A stretch of DNA of 64,000 nt from Manduca sexta (taxonomy: Eukaryota; Arthropoda; Insecta; Lepidoptera; Sphingidae): NCBI RefSeq assembly GCF_014839805.1, contig NC_051126.1:10982609-11046608 (forward strand), written 5' to 3'. Positions 46,102-58,231 of this stretch are shown here, one piece after another. Position 1 is the stretch's first letter; the number at the start of each line of letters is the position of its first letter. The notes under the pieces were generated by a model. The model did no database searches. It was given only the letters and a program-made list of their open reading frames with translations, and had not been told where the DNA came from. The translations under genes and the position numbers were made by a program.

Positions 46102-46415
46102 ACATATTGTGATAACGTACGAGGTGATATTAATATACATTTATTAAATAGTGACTTGCTTAAGAGCGGGATCTTAATTTGACCCCGATGTAGTTGATAT
46201 CGCACTTCAGATCAAAACTGACTTGTTTTAATGGAGGTGTCCTTAAAATCTGTAACATATTGTGATAACATATGGGGCAGGTAATGTTAAATGTTAATAG
46301 GCATTTATGAAATAGCGAGAATCTTAAGAGCGTGATCTTAATTTAACACCCTTGTAGTTGATATCGCAAATCAGAGCAAATAGTTGCTTCTATTGATATG
46401 TTCCTAAGATCTGTC
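46102..46415. repeat. Ancient tandem duplication, period about 153
   Basis: Two diverged units start at ACATATTGTGATAACGTACG (46102) and ACATATTGTGATAACATATG (46255). Both continue with TTAAGAGCG..ATCTTAATTT and GTAGTTGATATCGCA. A third start may be present near 46400. Confidence 0.55.
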
Positions 46416-47711
46416 GCTATATCTCAACACATGCACCACCAACTTAGGATTTATCACAAGAATGCCAAGGTGTGCTTGTTATTACAGTTTGTTTGGCACG
46501 GTGCAGTCGTTAGTTAGCGCGTACATTTCTCAAAAGCTTTTATCGAACACGATTGGGGTTTCCCAAAAACCTCAAATAAAATCTCTTTTGTGAGGAAATT
46601 GTGGCGCGATTTTGAGCATAAAGTGGTATGAGTAGATGTGATTTTAAGTCGAAGATTATGCGACGCAAGTGTTTCATATTTTATTTGCGACAGTGAAACT
46701 ATCGCGAGCTCAGGGATCAACGATTTCTGCTGTCAAGAAGCAATATAAAAGGACCCGTGACAGAGCTGTTTAATTTTATAGAAACTACTTAAGAGGCAGC
46801 ATAAGAATCGAGGCTGTGACCAAATCAATACGAAATTAGGTATTGTTATAATAAAAAATATTGTGAAGGTATTTGTGACACTCTTTTGCTATAAAATCAC
46901 TGAACGTTTGACAGACCGCGGAGGGCTCGCAGTGCTTAAAGCATTCACCCGAAAGACCGGTGTGTTTCTATAAGCCGGCCCTGCCAAGCTAACAAACGTA
47001 TGTCAGTAATAATAAAAAAAAAAAAGACCGAGGGAGTTGGTCGTGGACAGTCGTAGCGATCGGTTGGATGATGAATTATTGGCGAAAGTATTCCAGTAGC
47101 CAGCGATAGTTATTTTTATTTTTTTAATCATCTCTTCAGTTTCTAACAGTATATACTATTTGCAACAACGTTTTTGTTCCTGATGCCTCACTACCCTGAC
47201 TCTACACTGACACTGATACGCCTCGTCTAACCAAACGTTCAGATGTCGTAAAAGTCGAAGCTGAACCAAAATTGTTAAGCGAGAGTCAGCATTCTACGGG
47301 TATTGAGTGAAAAGATAGAGAAGGCACTTTAAGACTCAAAATAAAATGTATAAAACGAGCTGCGACGTAAATCCAAATCCGAGTCAAATACTTACTGCTT
47401 TATGTAATTCTATTTAAAAAGCCATTTGTAGACTCTGAAAATAATTATGATGAATAAGTCGTTATAAATAAAGCAACGTATAACATTTCCTATATTTTAA
47501 ATAGAATAATTATAATTGCCTTTCTGGTTATTTTTAGATTAGTTAGGAAACTTGTGTAAGTTCAACTGTTTTATCTAAAATTGGTTGGAAATATTATATT
47601 AATAGTTGTCAGTAAATACTGAAAAGCCTACAGTCCTAAATGTATATCAAATTATGTTTTCACTTACAAAATGAAAGACAACACAACTTTCGTGGCTGTA
47701 GGTTTCCCTCC
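46416..47711. other. Non-coding, nothing recognised
   Basis: AT-rich apart from a GC-richer stretch at 46915-47100 containing an A12 run. No domain found. Confidence 0.35.
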
Positions 47712-47895
47712 AGGTGCGTTAAGCGCCTCGGCGACCATAGCAAATCTGCGTGTCCGCAATAGATAGGTCCTGTGCACGAAGTCGCCTTCGTGCACTAATT
47801 GTTGGCTGTCTGGGCATGCCGTCAACTACCGCGGGTGTACTCGAACACCCAGAAACAAGAGCTTTAAGGCTCTTAAAGAACCTCAGACCCTGAGG
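47712..47895. ncRNA. Run of at least five consecutive hairpins (candidate structured RNA or retroelement UTR)
   Basis: H1 AGGTGC-GTTAA-GCGCCT (47712-47728). H2 GTGCACGAAG-TCGC-CTTCGTGCAC (47772-47795, 10 perfect pairs). H3 GGGTGT-ACTCGA-ACACCC (47833-47850). H4 AAGAGC-TTTAAG-GCTCTT (47857-47874). H5 CCTCAG-ACC-CTGAGG (47881-47895). Two weaker stems fill the spaces: TGCG-TGTC-CGCA (47747-47758), and GTTG/CAAC with GGC/GCC (47801-47826). The block is GC-rich in AT-rich DNA. It is symmetric, so the strand is unknown. No ORF of note. It could be the structured UTR of a non-LTR element or an independent RNA. Confidence 0.45.
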
Positions 47896-48195
47896 CACCT
47901 AAGGGTTTGTAAAAAATTCTTATTGGCCCTTAATTTCGCGTTTGGAAAATTAAAGAAATGTCAATATTTAACTTTAATTTTATTCGTCTAGACTTAATAG
48001 AAGGAATATTAAATAGACAGTTAATATTCGTGTAGATTCAATTGAAGGATAATATACAGTTTTGAATAGTATATAATTTCTAGGATTAAGGTTTATCATA
48101 GACATTAAACAGTAAAGTATAGTTATAGGCCGGCACTTAGACCAAAGTACACCAAAAGTTATTACCAATCGGTAATGTCATTGTCTTATTTGAAA

Positions 48196-48390
48196 CTAGC
48201 GACCCGCCCCGGCTTCGCACGTGTGCAATGCTGACTATTTAATGGATTTTATTATTATACATATAAACCTTCCTCTTGAATCATCTATTAAAAAAAACCG
48301 CATCAAAATCCGTTGCGTATTTTTAAAGATTTAAGCATACATAGATAGGGACAGAGAAAGCGACTTTGTTTTATACTATGTAGTGATGTC
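48196..48390 (-). mobile_element. Helitron-like copy, minus strand
   Basis: It opens (plus strand) with CTAGCGACCCGCCCCGGCTT, the inverse of a CTAG 3' end with its GC hairpin, and contains CCGCATCAAAATCCGTTGCG and AAGCATACATAGATAGGGAC. The far limit is approximate. Confidence 0.5.
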
Positions 48391-48424
48391 CGTGTGACAA
48401 GATGTCACATCGTCCATTGATATT

Positions 48425-48584
48425 AATACAAAGGTAACATAATGCTAATATGCACATTAAAAATGTGCAAATCACGATATAGAAAAAAATATCAAGTATT
48501 TTACATTGGTATATTGCTGTTTTACAGTAGATTGAGTAGCCATGGCATATGCGCAAAATTTTTGTATGACAATCTTACCAATAT
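48425..48584 (-). repeat. Second member of the unnamed repeat family at 12911-13075
   Basis: In reverse complement it matches AAGATTGTCATACAAAA, TTTTGCGCATATGC and CAATCTACTGTAAAACAGCA of the 12.9 kb copy. Confidence 0.5.
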
Positions 48585-49194
48585 AAGCTCCATGATGTTT
48601 ATTATAATAGAGTCGAATTTTCCATAGAAGTTGTAGAACCTGTTTACTCTTACAACTGCAATTGTAGAAACCATTTAGCAAGAACAAAAGAAAACAACAT
48701 AGTTTTCCGTGCATCTAAGCCATTCGGAATAAGCATGCCAAAAGACTTTTGTGTGCAAGGGAGTAAAATTTTATTAATACTAGGAGAACGAATATTGTTT
48801 CCAAATTATAGTGAACCTGCTAGCGAGTTTATTTAAAGAAAGCGATTATCTTTAGGAAACTTTTTATTTTTGGTTAAAATGTTTTCGTTATCTCTTTGTA
48901 CGAAAACCAAAAACATTGTTTATTATCATAATATTAAATATAAATTCTGGCCTTAGTATGCGGCTTCCTAAGGCACTTTGAGTAATACTAAAAAGCAACC
49001 TATATAGTTTCAAGTCCTATCAACCATACCAAATTTCACCAAAACCAGAATCATTTATTTATCATACATAGGTATACTTTACTGATTAAATAAATAAATT
49101 AGAGCTCTATAATTTGCTATTAAGGCGTACAAATATTAGTTTGTTCAATGACGTTATTTTTTTAAACGAGAACGGAAAGTGACCACACAGCACC

Positions 49195-49315
49195 TGATGG
49201 TAAGTGGAGTCCAATGGAATGTTGACTGACGAGAGATTACCCCACACAATTATGCCGGCCCGTCGGAACTGGATATACACAGCTGATCCCGGAACGCGAC
49301 AGGATTTAAAATGAC
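49195..49315 (+). repeat. Interspersed repeat (22145-22260 family)
   Basis: CAGCACCTGATGGTAAGTGG, CACACAATTATGCCGGCCCG, GGAACTGGATATACACAGC and CCCGGAACGCGACAG match the related copies. Confidence 0.6.
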
Positions 49316-49375
49316 AGTCATCAAAATCGGTTCACCGGTTTCAAGGCGTAACATACTTTCTATTTTATAGTAGTA

Positions 49376-49610
49376 CTAGCTGACCCGACAGACGATGTCC
49401 TGTCAACTATGAATTTGTAGCGCGCATTCTGTCAATCGCTGAAATTAACTTTTCTAAAATTTTCTAACGTTCCGCTCGATTTCCTATTTTTTTCTTTCAT
49501 AATCTCCTTCTCAGTATAATAACACACACAACAACAAAAATAGTGAAATCGGTCCTGCCGTTCACGCGTGATGGCGTGACCAAGGAAATAGGGATTAATT
49601 TATATATTTT
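49376..49610 (-). mobile_element. Non-autonomous Helitron, minus strand (same family as 39150-39439)
   Basis: The minus-strand 3' end is CTGTCGGGTCAGCTAG with the hairpin GACAG-GACATCGT-CTGTC. The body carries the inverse of CACGCGTGATGGCGTGACCA. The 5' TC end is eroded. The 88-codon ORF at 49543 begins inside this element and is not a gene. Confidence 0.75.
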
Positions 49611-50900
49611 ATTCTGTTTAAATAAATTAACTTCCTACTATTACGCGAATACTAAAACAAATTTTGTGTTTAAAACCAATCAATGGATCAATACAAAATT
49701 TTCAACCACTTTCCATTACTGGTCTACTTCGCTGACTATTCAAACGGCAAGGATTCGAGGAAATTCCGACGTTCCGCCAATATTTCAATTACCTTCGTTT
49801 TCATTTTAAGTTGTAACGAGGGCATTCAGTGTACGGATAATTATAATTGAGGGTATTCATCAAAAAGGTTGTTCCATACTTCCTATTTGAAATGTGATTT
49901 GAATCAGCAGTGATAAATTGATTTTTATTAACTAGAGTTGGATTTAAGAACTATTTACAATATTAGCAAGTTGTATGAATAGATAGTGTAGTTGAAACAC
50001 CTGTTTCAGCACTTTCGAGTAAAGGCTAGTCGTCACATAAATGTATAAGTCACACTCTTATCTATACTCCCAAATGAATTATAGTAAAATAAATACTATC
50101 TACATTAGTTGTTTGATACGATAACTACAATTTATTTAAATTTGCGAAACTAGCCCTAAAAAAACTATTGTTTAACGATATATCTCTGGATAAAAAAGGA
50201 GATCTTAGTTTGATAAACCAGATTACACCGGCTAACTCCAGAATGTCACTAGACATTTCTAACCAACATTTTTCGCCACGGTGATGATCGCTTTATTCTA
50301 CCTCTTCTTCGCCCTGCCCTAATCTCAACTCCAAAGACGATTCAGCGCACTAAATCTTTTTCAGTTGATTTTAATCATGATGTATAAACGATATATCTTT
50401 TAAGACCGGCCGCCTTCCTGACAATAACCAATGTAAAGAATCTGTCTTGGCAAAATGTTAGAATGTTAAGAAATGACACAGATATGTTACATTTGTAATT
50501 GAATTATTTTAAGAGTTAAATATGTGGACATTTCAAGTTGTGAACCAGATAAAACAAAAAAGATAAATACACAAAGTGCCCGACTTTGGATTCAAAGGCA
50601 GCTACTTCAAGTGCCACAACCCATACGCTGTGGCTAGACCAACTAATTCGTTTAAGGCTGAACACATTAGGATTTCCACCAGTGCATTTTGTATGATTCG
50701 GCGATAATTGGCAGTAAGAAATCATCTACAAATGCTAATGTTTTCACGTGCAATATTTTAATGCATTATCATTCGATAAATCCAATGGCGCGGTTTAGAC
50801 TAACTACCAACGCGTAATTGTGCTTACCGTTTGGAAATTTTAGCTTAATTCTCTGGATTATAGGGTAAGGTATTGGATGATTGCCGCCACATGTCCTCAG
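49611..50900. other. Non-coding, nothing recognised
   Basis: AT-rich. No exon or named repeat supported. Confidence 0.4.
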
Positions 50901-50902
50901 CA

Positions 50903-51088
50903 ACTGTTTCACAGGCGTGTAGTCTAACAAGTTTAGAGCATTTACTGGGTGCCTAAAATAATATAAAGGACATAAAGTATTACTTATAAACTTGTTTCAC
51001 AGACGTGTAATCTTTCTGGTTAACAAATTTGAAGCATTTACTAGGTGCCTAAAATAATATAAAAGATATAATCTTACTTATAAACTTA
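50903..51088. repeat. Imperfect tandem duplication, period about 88-98
   Basis: Units begin TGTTTCACAGGCGTGTAGTC (50905) and TGTTTCACAGACGTGTAATC (50993), and each contains GCATTTACTRGGTGCCTAAA and ATATAAA. A few indels separate them. Confidence 0.65.
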
Positions 51089-52190
51089 TTTTAGCGTTAA
51101 GGGGTGGTCAAGAATTGCTTAAATAGCTGTCAAAAACATCACCGGACTCCTAGTTTAAACCTTATTAAGACGCAAGATGGCGGGTTTTGACTTACAGTTA
51201 ATCAAATAAATTTGTGTTTTAACTAAGCATGCCTATCCGAATTTTTTATAAGTAAGACTAATAATTTCCCATCTCTTTGTGAAATTCTGCCATCAACTAG
51301 CATTGTGCAGGACTATTTATTGTAATGAATTTAGATGATTTGACTCGATATACATATAAAATGAAATACCGAACTTAAAACCTAACGCTTTAGCAGTGAT
51401 TTCGAAAGATGATTCAAGTATTTAATAAAATATGATAATTATTCTCTGCCATACTGTCGGATTGAGAATTCTAAAGATACCCATGTCACGACGTTTAGGC
51501 TCCCACGGCCTATATTCCTTCGTCACATTTCGCTTGTCAAAATCTATGTATAGTCTGAAATATGCATGTCATGTTTGTACGTCTGGTATTTAGGAGCATT
51601 ATGAAATGGAAGATTAGTTAATATTTTAGCCTCTTTACTAGTTATTGCCCGCAGTTTCAGCATTGACGAATATGTAAATAATATTTACGAAAAGTAATGA
51701 ATGCCTGTTCGTGAGGTTCAAGTTTATTACGTGTTAAATTTCATCAAAATCGGTTAAGTGGTTTAGTGAAAGCATAAATAAGCAGAGTGGCTTGCTTATC
51801 TCACCATCTCTCTCTTTTTCTCTCTCTCTCTCTATCAAACACATACACATACGTACACATACACAACTTTAATCCCCGAAGTATAAAGAAACCTTTCGTA
51901 TATTAATATCATTGACATGTAAAGCCACGGGTAAAGTAACTATAGGCAGGTAATATACCATTTGATATACCCACATCTTCATCTTACAGCAGGTTCAATA
52001 AACAAGATGAAGCTGTCGATCTCGAGGTATCAGGGGTTTCAAATAACTTTTTATAAAGATATAAATACCAATAAAGTCTAAGCCTATTGGAATAAGATCT
52101 AAATTTAGAAGCAAAATAGAAAATTGGACATATTTATTTAAATAAAAGAATGACACTACATTAATACATAACACAACGAGATGATTTTAG
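51089..52190. other. Non-coding; (CT)n microsatellite at 51807-51834
   Basis: A CT/T-rich run lies at 51807-51834. GTTATTGCCCGCAGTTTCAG near 51640 may be an eroded, inverted Helitron end. Nothing else recognised. Confidence 0.4.
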
Positions 52191-52212
52191 TTCTGAGATA
52201 TATAACACTATA

Positions 52213-52452
52213 CACTCACACACTCACGCTTTTTAGCCCCGAAGGGGTAGGCAGAGGCGCAACTCGTCCATCTACTTTCTGCCGTGCGTATTCTGTCTCA
52301 TAATGTGATAGGGAGCCTATCGCTATATCGGGCACAAATTCCAGACTCTATCCTGATACCGCGTAGAAAAACCTAATATCACTTTGCCCGACCCGGGGAT
52401 CGAACCCAAGACCTCACTGCAGTCGTACATACAACTGTGTCACCACGGCAGA
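52213..52452 (-). mobile_element. Bm1-like SINE, nearly full length, minus strand
   Basis: It matches 16915-17177 throughout: AGCCCCGAAGGGGTAGGCAG, GTGATAGGGAGCCTATCGC, the GGGCACAAATTCCAGACTC body and the head ending CACCACGGCAG. Several substitutions and small deletions; an older copy. Confidence 0.85.
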
Positions 52453-52669
52453 TATAAATTATTTCTCATATTAACCAAATTAGAAGAACACAATCGAGCT
52501 TGCTAAGACTGCTTAGCAGAAATATGCATATTGATCGCAAACCAATAACTAAGCCGTGGAGAGGTTGCATGGGTATTACAAGAACTATAATATTATACAC
52601 GTTTGTTTGTTTATTTCTACATGGCGGGTTTTAATACTGTACAGAAAGTGTTAAAACCTGCCATAGCCC

Positions 52670-52830
52670 ACGTAAGTGTGTCGCGTTCCAGGATCTGCCT
52701 GTGTATATCCGGTTCTAACAGGCCGGCATGATTGTGTCAACTGCCGAAGGGTAAATCATCTCTCAATCGACACTCTATTAGGACCACATTCTACTTACCA
52801 TCAAGTGTAATAGAGTAACTTTGCGGTGCT
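52670..52830 (-). repeat. Interspersed repeat (22145-22260 family), inverse orientation
   Basis: CACGTAAGTGTGTCGCGTTC, GGATCTGCCTGTGTATATCC and AGGCCGGCATGATTGTGTC correspond to the inverse of the 49195-49315 copy. Confidence 0.55.
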
Positions 52831-52887
52831 CGTAAAAAAATAATAATATTAAAATGCATTAAATAACTTCTCTCTAATTCTGTCTAT

Positions 52888-53205
52888 AATATCAGCCCTG
52901 TATTATATACTGTCCCACTGTTGGGCACGGGCCTCCACTAATGAGAGGGAGCCTTAGTCCACCACGCTGGCCTAGTGCGGATTCGTAGACTTCACACACA
53001 ATTGAAAATTCCTATAGAGAATTTCTCAGATATACAGGTTTCCTCTCGATGTTTTCCTTCATCGTTAAAGCAAGCGATAATTCACAAAGAATACACTCAT
53101 AATTTTTAAGAAAAGTCAGAGGCGTGTGCCCTTGGGTTTTGAACCTGCGGATATTCGTCTTGGCAGTCCATTCCACAACCAACTAGGCTATCGTCGCTTT
53201 TTTAA
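52888..53205 (-). mobile_element. tRNA-headed SINE, family A, full length, minus strand
   Basis: It starts ATAATATCAGCCCTGTATTA and ends in the inverse of the tRNA head (AACTAGGCTATCGTCGC). A 13-bp duplication TAATTCTGTCTAT / TAATTCCGTCTAT flanks it (52875-52887 and 53206-53218). Confidence 0.92.
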
Positions 53206-53247
53206 TAATTCCGTCTATTTCAATTCATTCTTTAAGAGACTATTATG

Positions 53248-53248
<1 letters not shown>

Positions 53249-53308
<60 letters not shown>
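53249..53308. repeat. (TA)30 microsatellite
   Basis: Sixty bases of uninterrupted TA dinucleotides. Any ORF through it is meaningless. Confidence 0.99.
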
Positions 53309-53309
<1 letters not shown>

Positions 53310-53449
53310 CAGCACGAATTCCAAGAGTGCTATTCAACATCGATGAAGCATAACTCGATAATACTAAGTGACGTTCCATAGTTAAGGATCAATATAACTT
53401 CTACTGGCTTATCATCGTGAACTTCTTGAATAGATAGGAACTATGAATA

Positions 53450-53949
53450 NNNNNNNNNNNNNNNNNNNNNNNNNNNNNNNNNNNNNNNNNNNNNNNNNNN
53501 NNNNNNNNNNNNNNNNNNNNNNNNNNNNNNNNNNNNNNNNNNNNNNNNNNNNNNNNNNNNNNNNNNNNNNNNNNNNNNNNNNNNNNNNNNNNNNNNNNNN
53601 NNNNNNNNNNNNNNNNNNNNNNNNNNNNNNNNNNNNNNNNNNNNNNNNNNNNNNNNNNNNNNNNNNNNNNNNNNNNNNNNNNNNNNNNNNNNNNNNNNNN
53701 NNNNNNNNNNNNNNNNNNNNNNNNNNNNNNNNNNNNNNNNNNNNNNNNNNNNNNNNNNNNNNNNNNNNNNNNNNNNNNNNNNNNNNNNNNNNNNNNNNNN
53801 NNNNNNNNNNNNNNNNNNNNNNNNNNNNNNNNNNNNNNNNNNNNNNNNNNNNNNNNNNNNNNNNNNNNNNNNNNNNNNNNNNNNNNNNNNNNNNNNNNNN
53901 NNNNNNNNNNNNNNNNNNNNNNNNNNNNNNNNNNNNNNNNNNNNNNNNN
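53450..53949. other. Assembly gap (500 N)
   Basis: Exactly 500 undetermined bases, 141 bp after the TA run, which may have broken the assembly. Confidence 0.99.
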
Positions 53950-56482
53950 GTTACTCGAGTCCACTGATTTTACTAATGGGCGACCATATCAGTAAACGTA
54001 ATGCCTACTAAACATGCACGGATGAGTTGCATAGGCACTTACCGATAGCAGTTGTATAGTAGGTACCTACCCATCTAGTAAGTATACTTATACATAAATC
54101 ATTGTTTTTGTTTAACCTACTTAGAGATAGTACTTCAAAGAGAATTATAATAATATACTAATATGAAAAAGGTACTTTTTCAATAAAAATTTTTTTTTTA
54201 ACGTAATGCTAGGTACAAATGAAGTAAACTATTATTATTCTAAAAAGTCTTCTTGGTATTATTGATACAGTTTATCGTCTCCAATTCTGGCTGGGTAGGG
54301 CTACCATTTCTTCTAGTTCCTACGGATATGTCCTACGTAGTAAAAAGTATCAGGTGCCTTGAGTATTTTAATTAAAGTATTATTAAATTTTTGTGTACAA
54401 CATACTATTTGAATGCCCGAAGTTTTTGACTATTTTAATTGTTATTTAAGTGTTTTGTAATTATTTTTATTCGTATCAAATCGATCCTATCGTAACTGGA
54501 AATGCTATTAAAAATATTTGTATTGCTTGGCTATTATCACTCATCAGTTTTTATATAAATTACATAAACTATGTACTTAATACTTAACTGGCTAAAGAGA
54601 AGGAAAATAATAAGTATTCCACTTACGGAACGTGATAAAAACCTTTGCGTTTTTTTTAATTAAACTGGTGGTATTTGTTGTTGCTGTTGTGCATTATGGC
54701 ATACCTTTCTAATTCCTGGCTTAATAATAAGTCTCTTGTCATTAATCTGTTTAAATTACAGATACATAGAGAAATAAAGAATGCAGGTAATTGGCGTTTC
54801 CCGCTGATATGCAGGTATTTCAAAAGCATTTATCTTTAATTGCTGTATAATTCTAGATTGAAATAATTACAAGCCCCGAGAATAAAAAATATTTTTTAGG
54901 ATTAATCCGCATGAATAAATTCCATGGTAAACCTACTTGATGCACACTCATTGCTCGTGACACGTTATGCACTGTCGAGTATCAATAAGATTTTAAAGTG
55001 CACTAGTCCTTTTGAATTTATATGTAGTATAACGAATGGTAATGATATCTGGTACTTAGGTATTTCAAAAGCGGATTCCTTAGCCTACAGTGAGGTTGAG
55101 TAGGTAGGTACATAATACTAGACAATACCAATATCTTTAATTGTTGTAAGTATAACCTATTTAGTGTAAGTAATATGCAACGATAAAACATATAAGTACT
55201 CACTTAAGTAAAGTGAAGTAAGTCTTATAAGATTATCCTAAAATAGTGCTTAGGTTTTATCCACTTTGGCCATATTGAATATGTTATGCCGGCTGTATTG
55301 CAGGCCGGAACCGACGATTAAAAATAAACTGTTTTAGGTTTTAAGTTACAATACCTAAAGGTATTCTTAAATACATAGATGTGCATTTTACTAGTCCGAA
55401 AACGAATTTCTTAGCCCCATAAAACAAGAAGCAAACATTACTTTTCTCATAACAACTCACAAACTATTCTCATCACCTTTAATTAATACTTGAAAAAATT
55501 TATAAGTGTATTTATTTATTTTTACTAAAAACTCACCTCAGTATAAAGTGTAGAACACTAAACAAAATAATAGTTTACAAAAGAAGTGCAGCAGCGGCTC
55601 AGTTGCACAAAATCTGCCAACACTTCAAACTCTCGCAAGCACACAGAAAGAATGGACAATGAAATCGCAAATCCGTACTTATATCATATATAGTTCGATA
55701 TATACACGAATGTACGTACATAAATAGAAATAATGTTGCCAAATTATTTTCACCATTTATTACACATTTAATTTTGATTCGAAAACAGCAAATACTTTAA
55801 CGTGCTGGTGGCAATGTATTTGGGTTTGAAGCACGAGGTTCTACGTTCGACGTTAAGGTTGGGCAATTAAAACACGTGTAACAATATTTTTTCTTTCGCT
55901 AAAATCACTGCTTTTCTAAAGTTTCGAATAAAAACAAGTGGCGGGCAGTACCTACCTAAGGGTGATTTGACCGGTGCATAATATTATAACATCGTATAGT
56001 GGGAAGATCGCAAATTCGGAGATGTGTAGGTAGGTATAAATTAATGGCAGCTTGCTATGAATTAATTGGATAAATATTTGTTTATCATCTTAGCAATTCA
56101 TAATGGTGGCGAAATTATACGAAAGATACCCGGGTATCCGGGTTATAAGGTTAACCCATTTTCCTTAAACTTTTATTTTGATTAACCTTCTTACGTCTGC
56201 ACTTGTGTATTTGTATATCAGTAACTATAAATCATTAAATATTGCTAAATAATTCAAATGACCGAGCTTATGCAATAAATCGGTTAACAATTATCGTGCC
56301 ATTTTTAACCTAAGCCGACGAATAACCACGGGTATAATTAACTCCTTTTATGGGTAACTGAATTGTAATTCTTTTTTATTAAAATAAATAAAATGTCAAA
56401 TTTTAGTTACTAACATTTATTTTTAAAATCTTCAGTAAATCAACTAACTCAGCTTGTCACCCGAAGCACTATAACTAAGACG
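53950..56482. other. Non-coding, no exon established
   Basis: AT-rich. At 55536-55660 the minus strand reads a GC-richer leader-like segment ending at ACTGAG|GTGAGT, which could be a non-coding first exon. No coding exon to pair with it was seen. Confidence 0.3.
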
Positions 56483-56814
56483 TCTATGTAATCAGTATAC
56501 ATTAAAGTTTCAGACATTTGGACCGTAAATTATATATTATAAAATGTAAAAGACTTAACAATGCACCGTAACATAAGTCGTATTAACGTTCACCTACATA
56601 AAATAAATATAAGTCAACCTCAAGCGAAAAAGGGAATTTATCACTAATTCTATGTAATCAGTATACATTAAAGTTTCAGACATTTGGACCGTAAATTATA
56701 TATTATAAAATGAAAAAGACTTAACAATGCACCGTAACATAAGTCGTATTAACGTTCACCTACATAAAATAAATATAAGTCAACCTCAAGCGAAAAAGGG
56801 AATTTATCACTAAT
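56483..56814. repeat. Near-perfect 166-bp tandem duplication
   Basis: Unit 1 (56483-56648) and unit 2 (56649-56814) both begin TCTATGTAATCAGTATACAT and end GAATTTATCACTAAT. I see one difference (AAAATGTAAAAG against AAAATGAAAAAG). No coding content. Confidence 0.95.
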
Positions 56815-58231
56815 TATGAATTTACTTCAATCGTAAGCTCAATAATACTTCAATCTTTATTATACTGATTACTTAATATATAGAAATAATCGCTATCCAC
56901 AACATTCGGCACTTGGTATTATAGAATGAATTTTGCTTATCTGGGACAATATACCTATAATATAAAAAGCCTTGAATGAAAGCTATATCTACTCAATACA
57001 GTTGCGTTTTATAAAAACGTAGGTACGTTACAATATTTTCTACAATACTTACACAGAGTTACACAAACTGTATTTTTATATCTAAGTGGTATCATTAAGA
57101 GATAATATACAAAACGAATACATTCCAAAATAGTAGGGGAATCCCATCATTTTACTCAAATGTTGCCTGTTAATAAATGATAATTATATTGTCTTTTATC
57201 CGTTATGATAAGAACTCCGAGATAAAAGTCTAGCTCATTGACAGTTTAGTAAAATTATCGAAATTAAATTGTATCTTATTGGTGCTCACTTTGAGATTGC
57301 GCAACAACATATAGCTAGGGGTTTCCGACCTTTTTTGTATAGCTTTATTCGTTTTCGCTATCCGTCCCCAAATCCTACCTACTTATGCCAAAACGTAACA
57401 AGGAGAGAAGGAACCTATAGCAACTAAGATGTTTTTATTACATAGATACGTTGTCCGAGCTCAATACTGGCAAGACAAAAGTAAGGTAATTGCCCGACTT
57501 GACAGCCAATGAGCGTGCGGCACAAATGTTGTTACGTAACTGTCGATGTAGTTGTATCCTTTTGTAACGAATGTATGCTACATTTTTTTATTCCTTCTTC
57601 GAGTCAATTTGTAATTATATGTACAGGTACGTGACTATAGCAAATAGTGCGCCGTTTTTATGTGCCATTTTGTTAGTGTATGATGCGTGTATTTGCAAAA
57701 CGTCATTGTATAGCAATGCAGGCCTGTATTACCATCCGTATAGGTATATAGTGTAGTAACCTTATAATGAAATTCAAGAGATATTTACATATTTGCCGTT
57801 CACAAGGTTCTTCTCTTCTGGCCTAAACAACTTTGTGATGTGTAAGTATCCTTGTTAACTTTTGTCCAGTCATTCTATACGTATGCTATAGAAATCCACC
57901 AAATTAATTTTAAAATAACTATCGCGTAATCTCTTAGACATAAGAATTTCATACGCATCACACATATTGGATTGTATCAAACCCTTTCAAGGCCTAAAAT
58001 TACATAAAAACCTGAAATTTTCCCATAGCCAATCGAACTCAATACCTAATTATTATTATCTATGGTCTGATATAATAAATATACGTTGTCGTTTCCATAT
58101 ATATTATAATTCTCTTTGCGTTGTCGCATGGCAACACCGGCGCAAACAGCTGTCAGTCCAATTCAAAAATATTTAAAATATCTTTATCACAAAGTTGTAT
58201 AAATATATTATTAACAGACTTCGTTGAAAAG
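56815..58231. other. Intergenic upstream of Gemin6
   Basis: No repeat recognised. The last about 100 bases are probable 5' UTR. The frame stays open upstream of the start codon without an ATG. Confidence 0.4.

Noticed and set aside
53126..53353. ORF containing a long Tyr-Ile repeat
   Set aside because: It is the translation of the (TA)30 microsatellite attached to a SINE end.
53401..53967. ORFs across the third N run
   Set aside because: Almost wholly made of undetermined bases.
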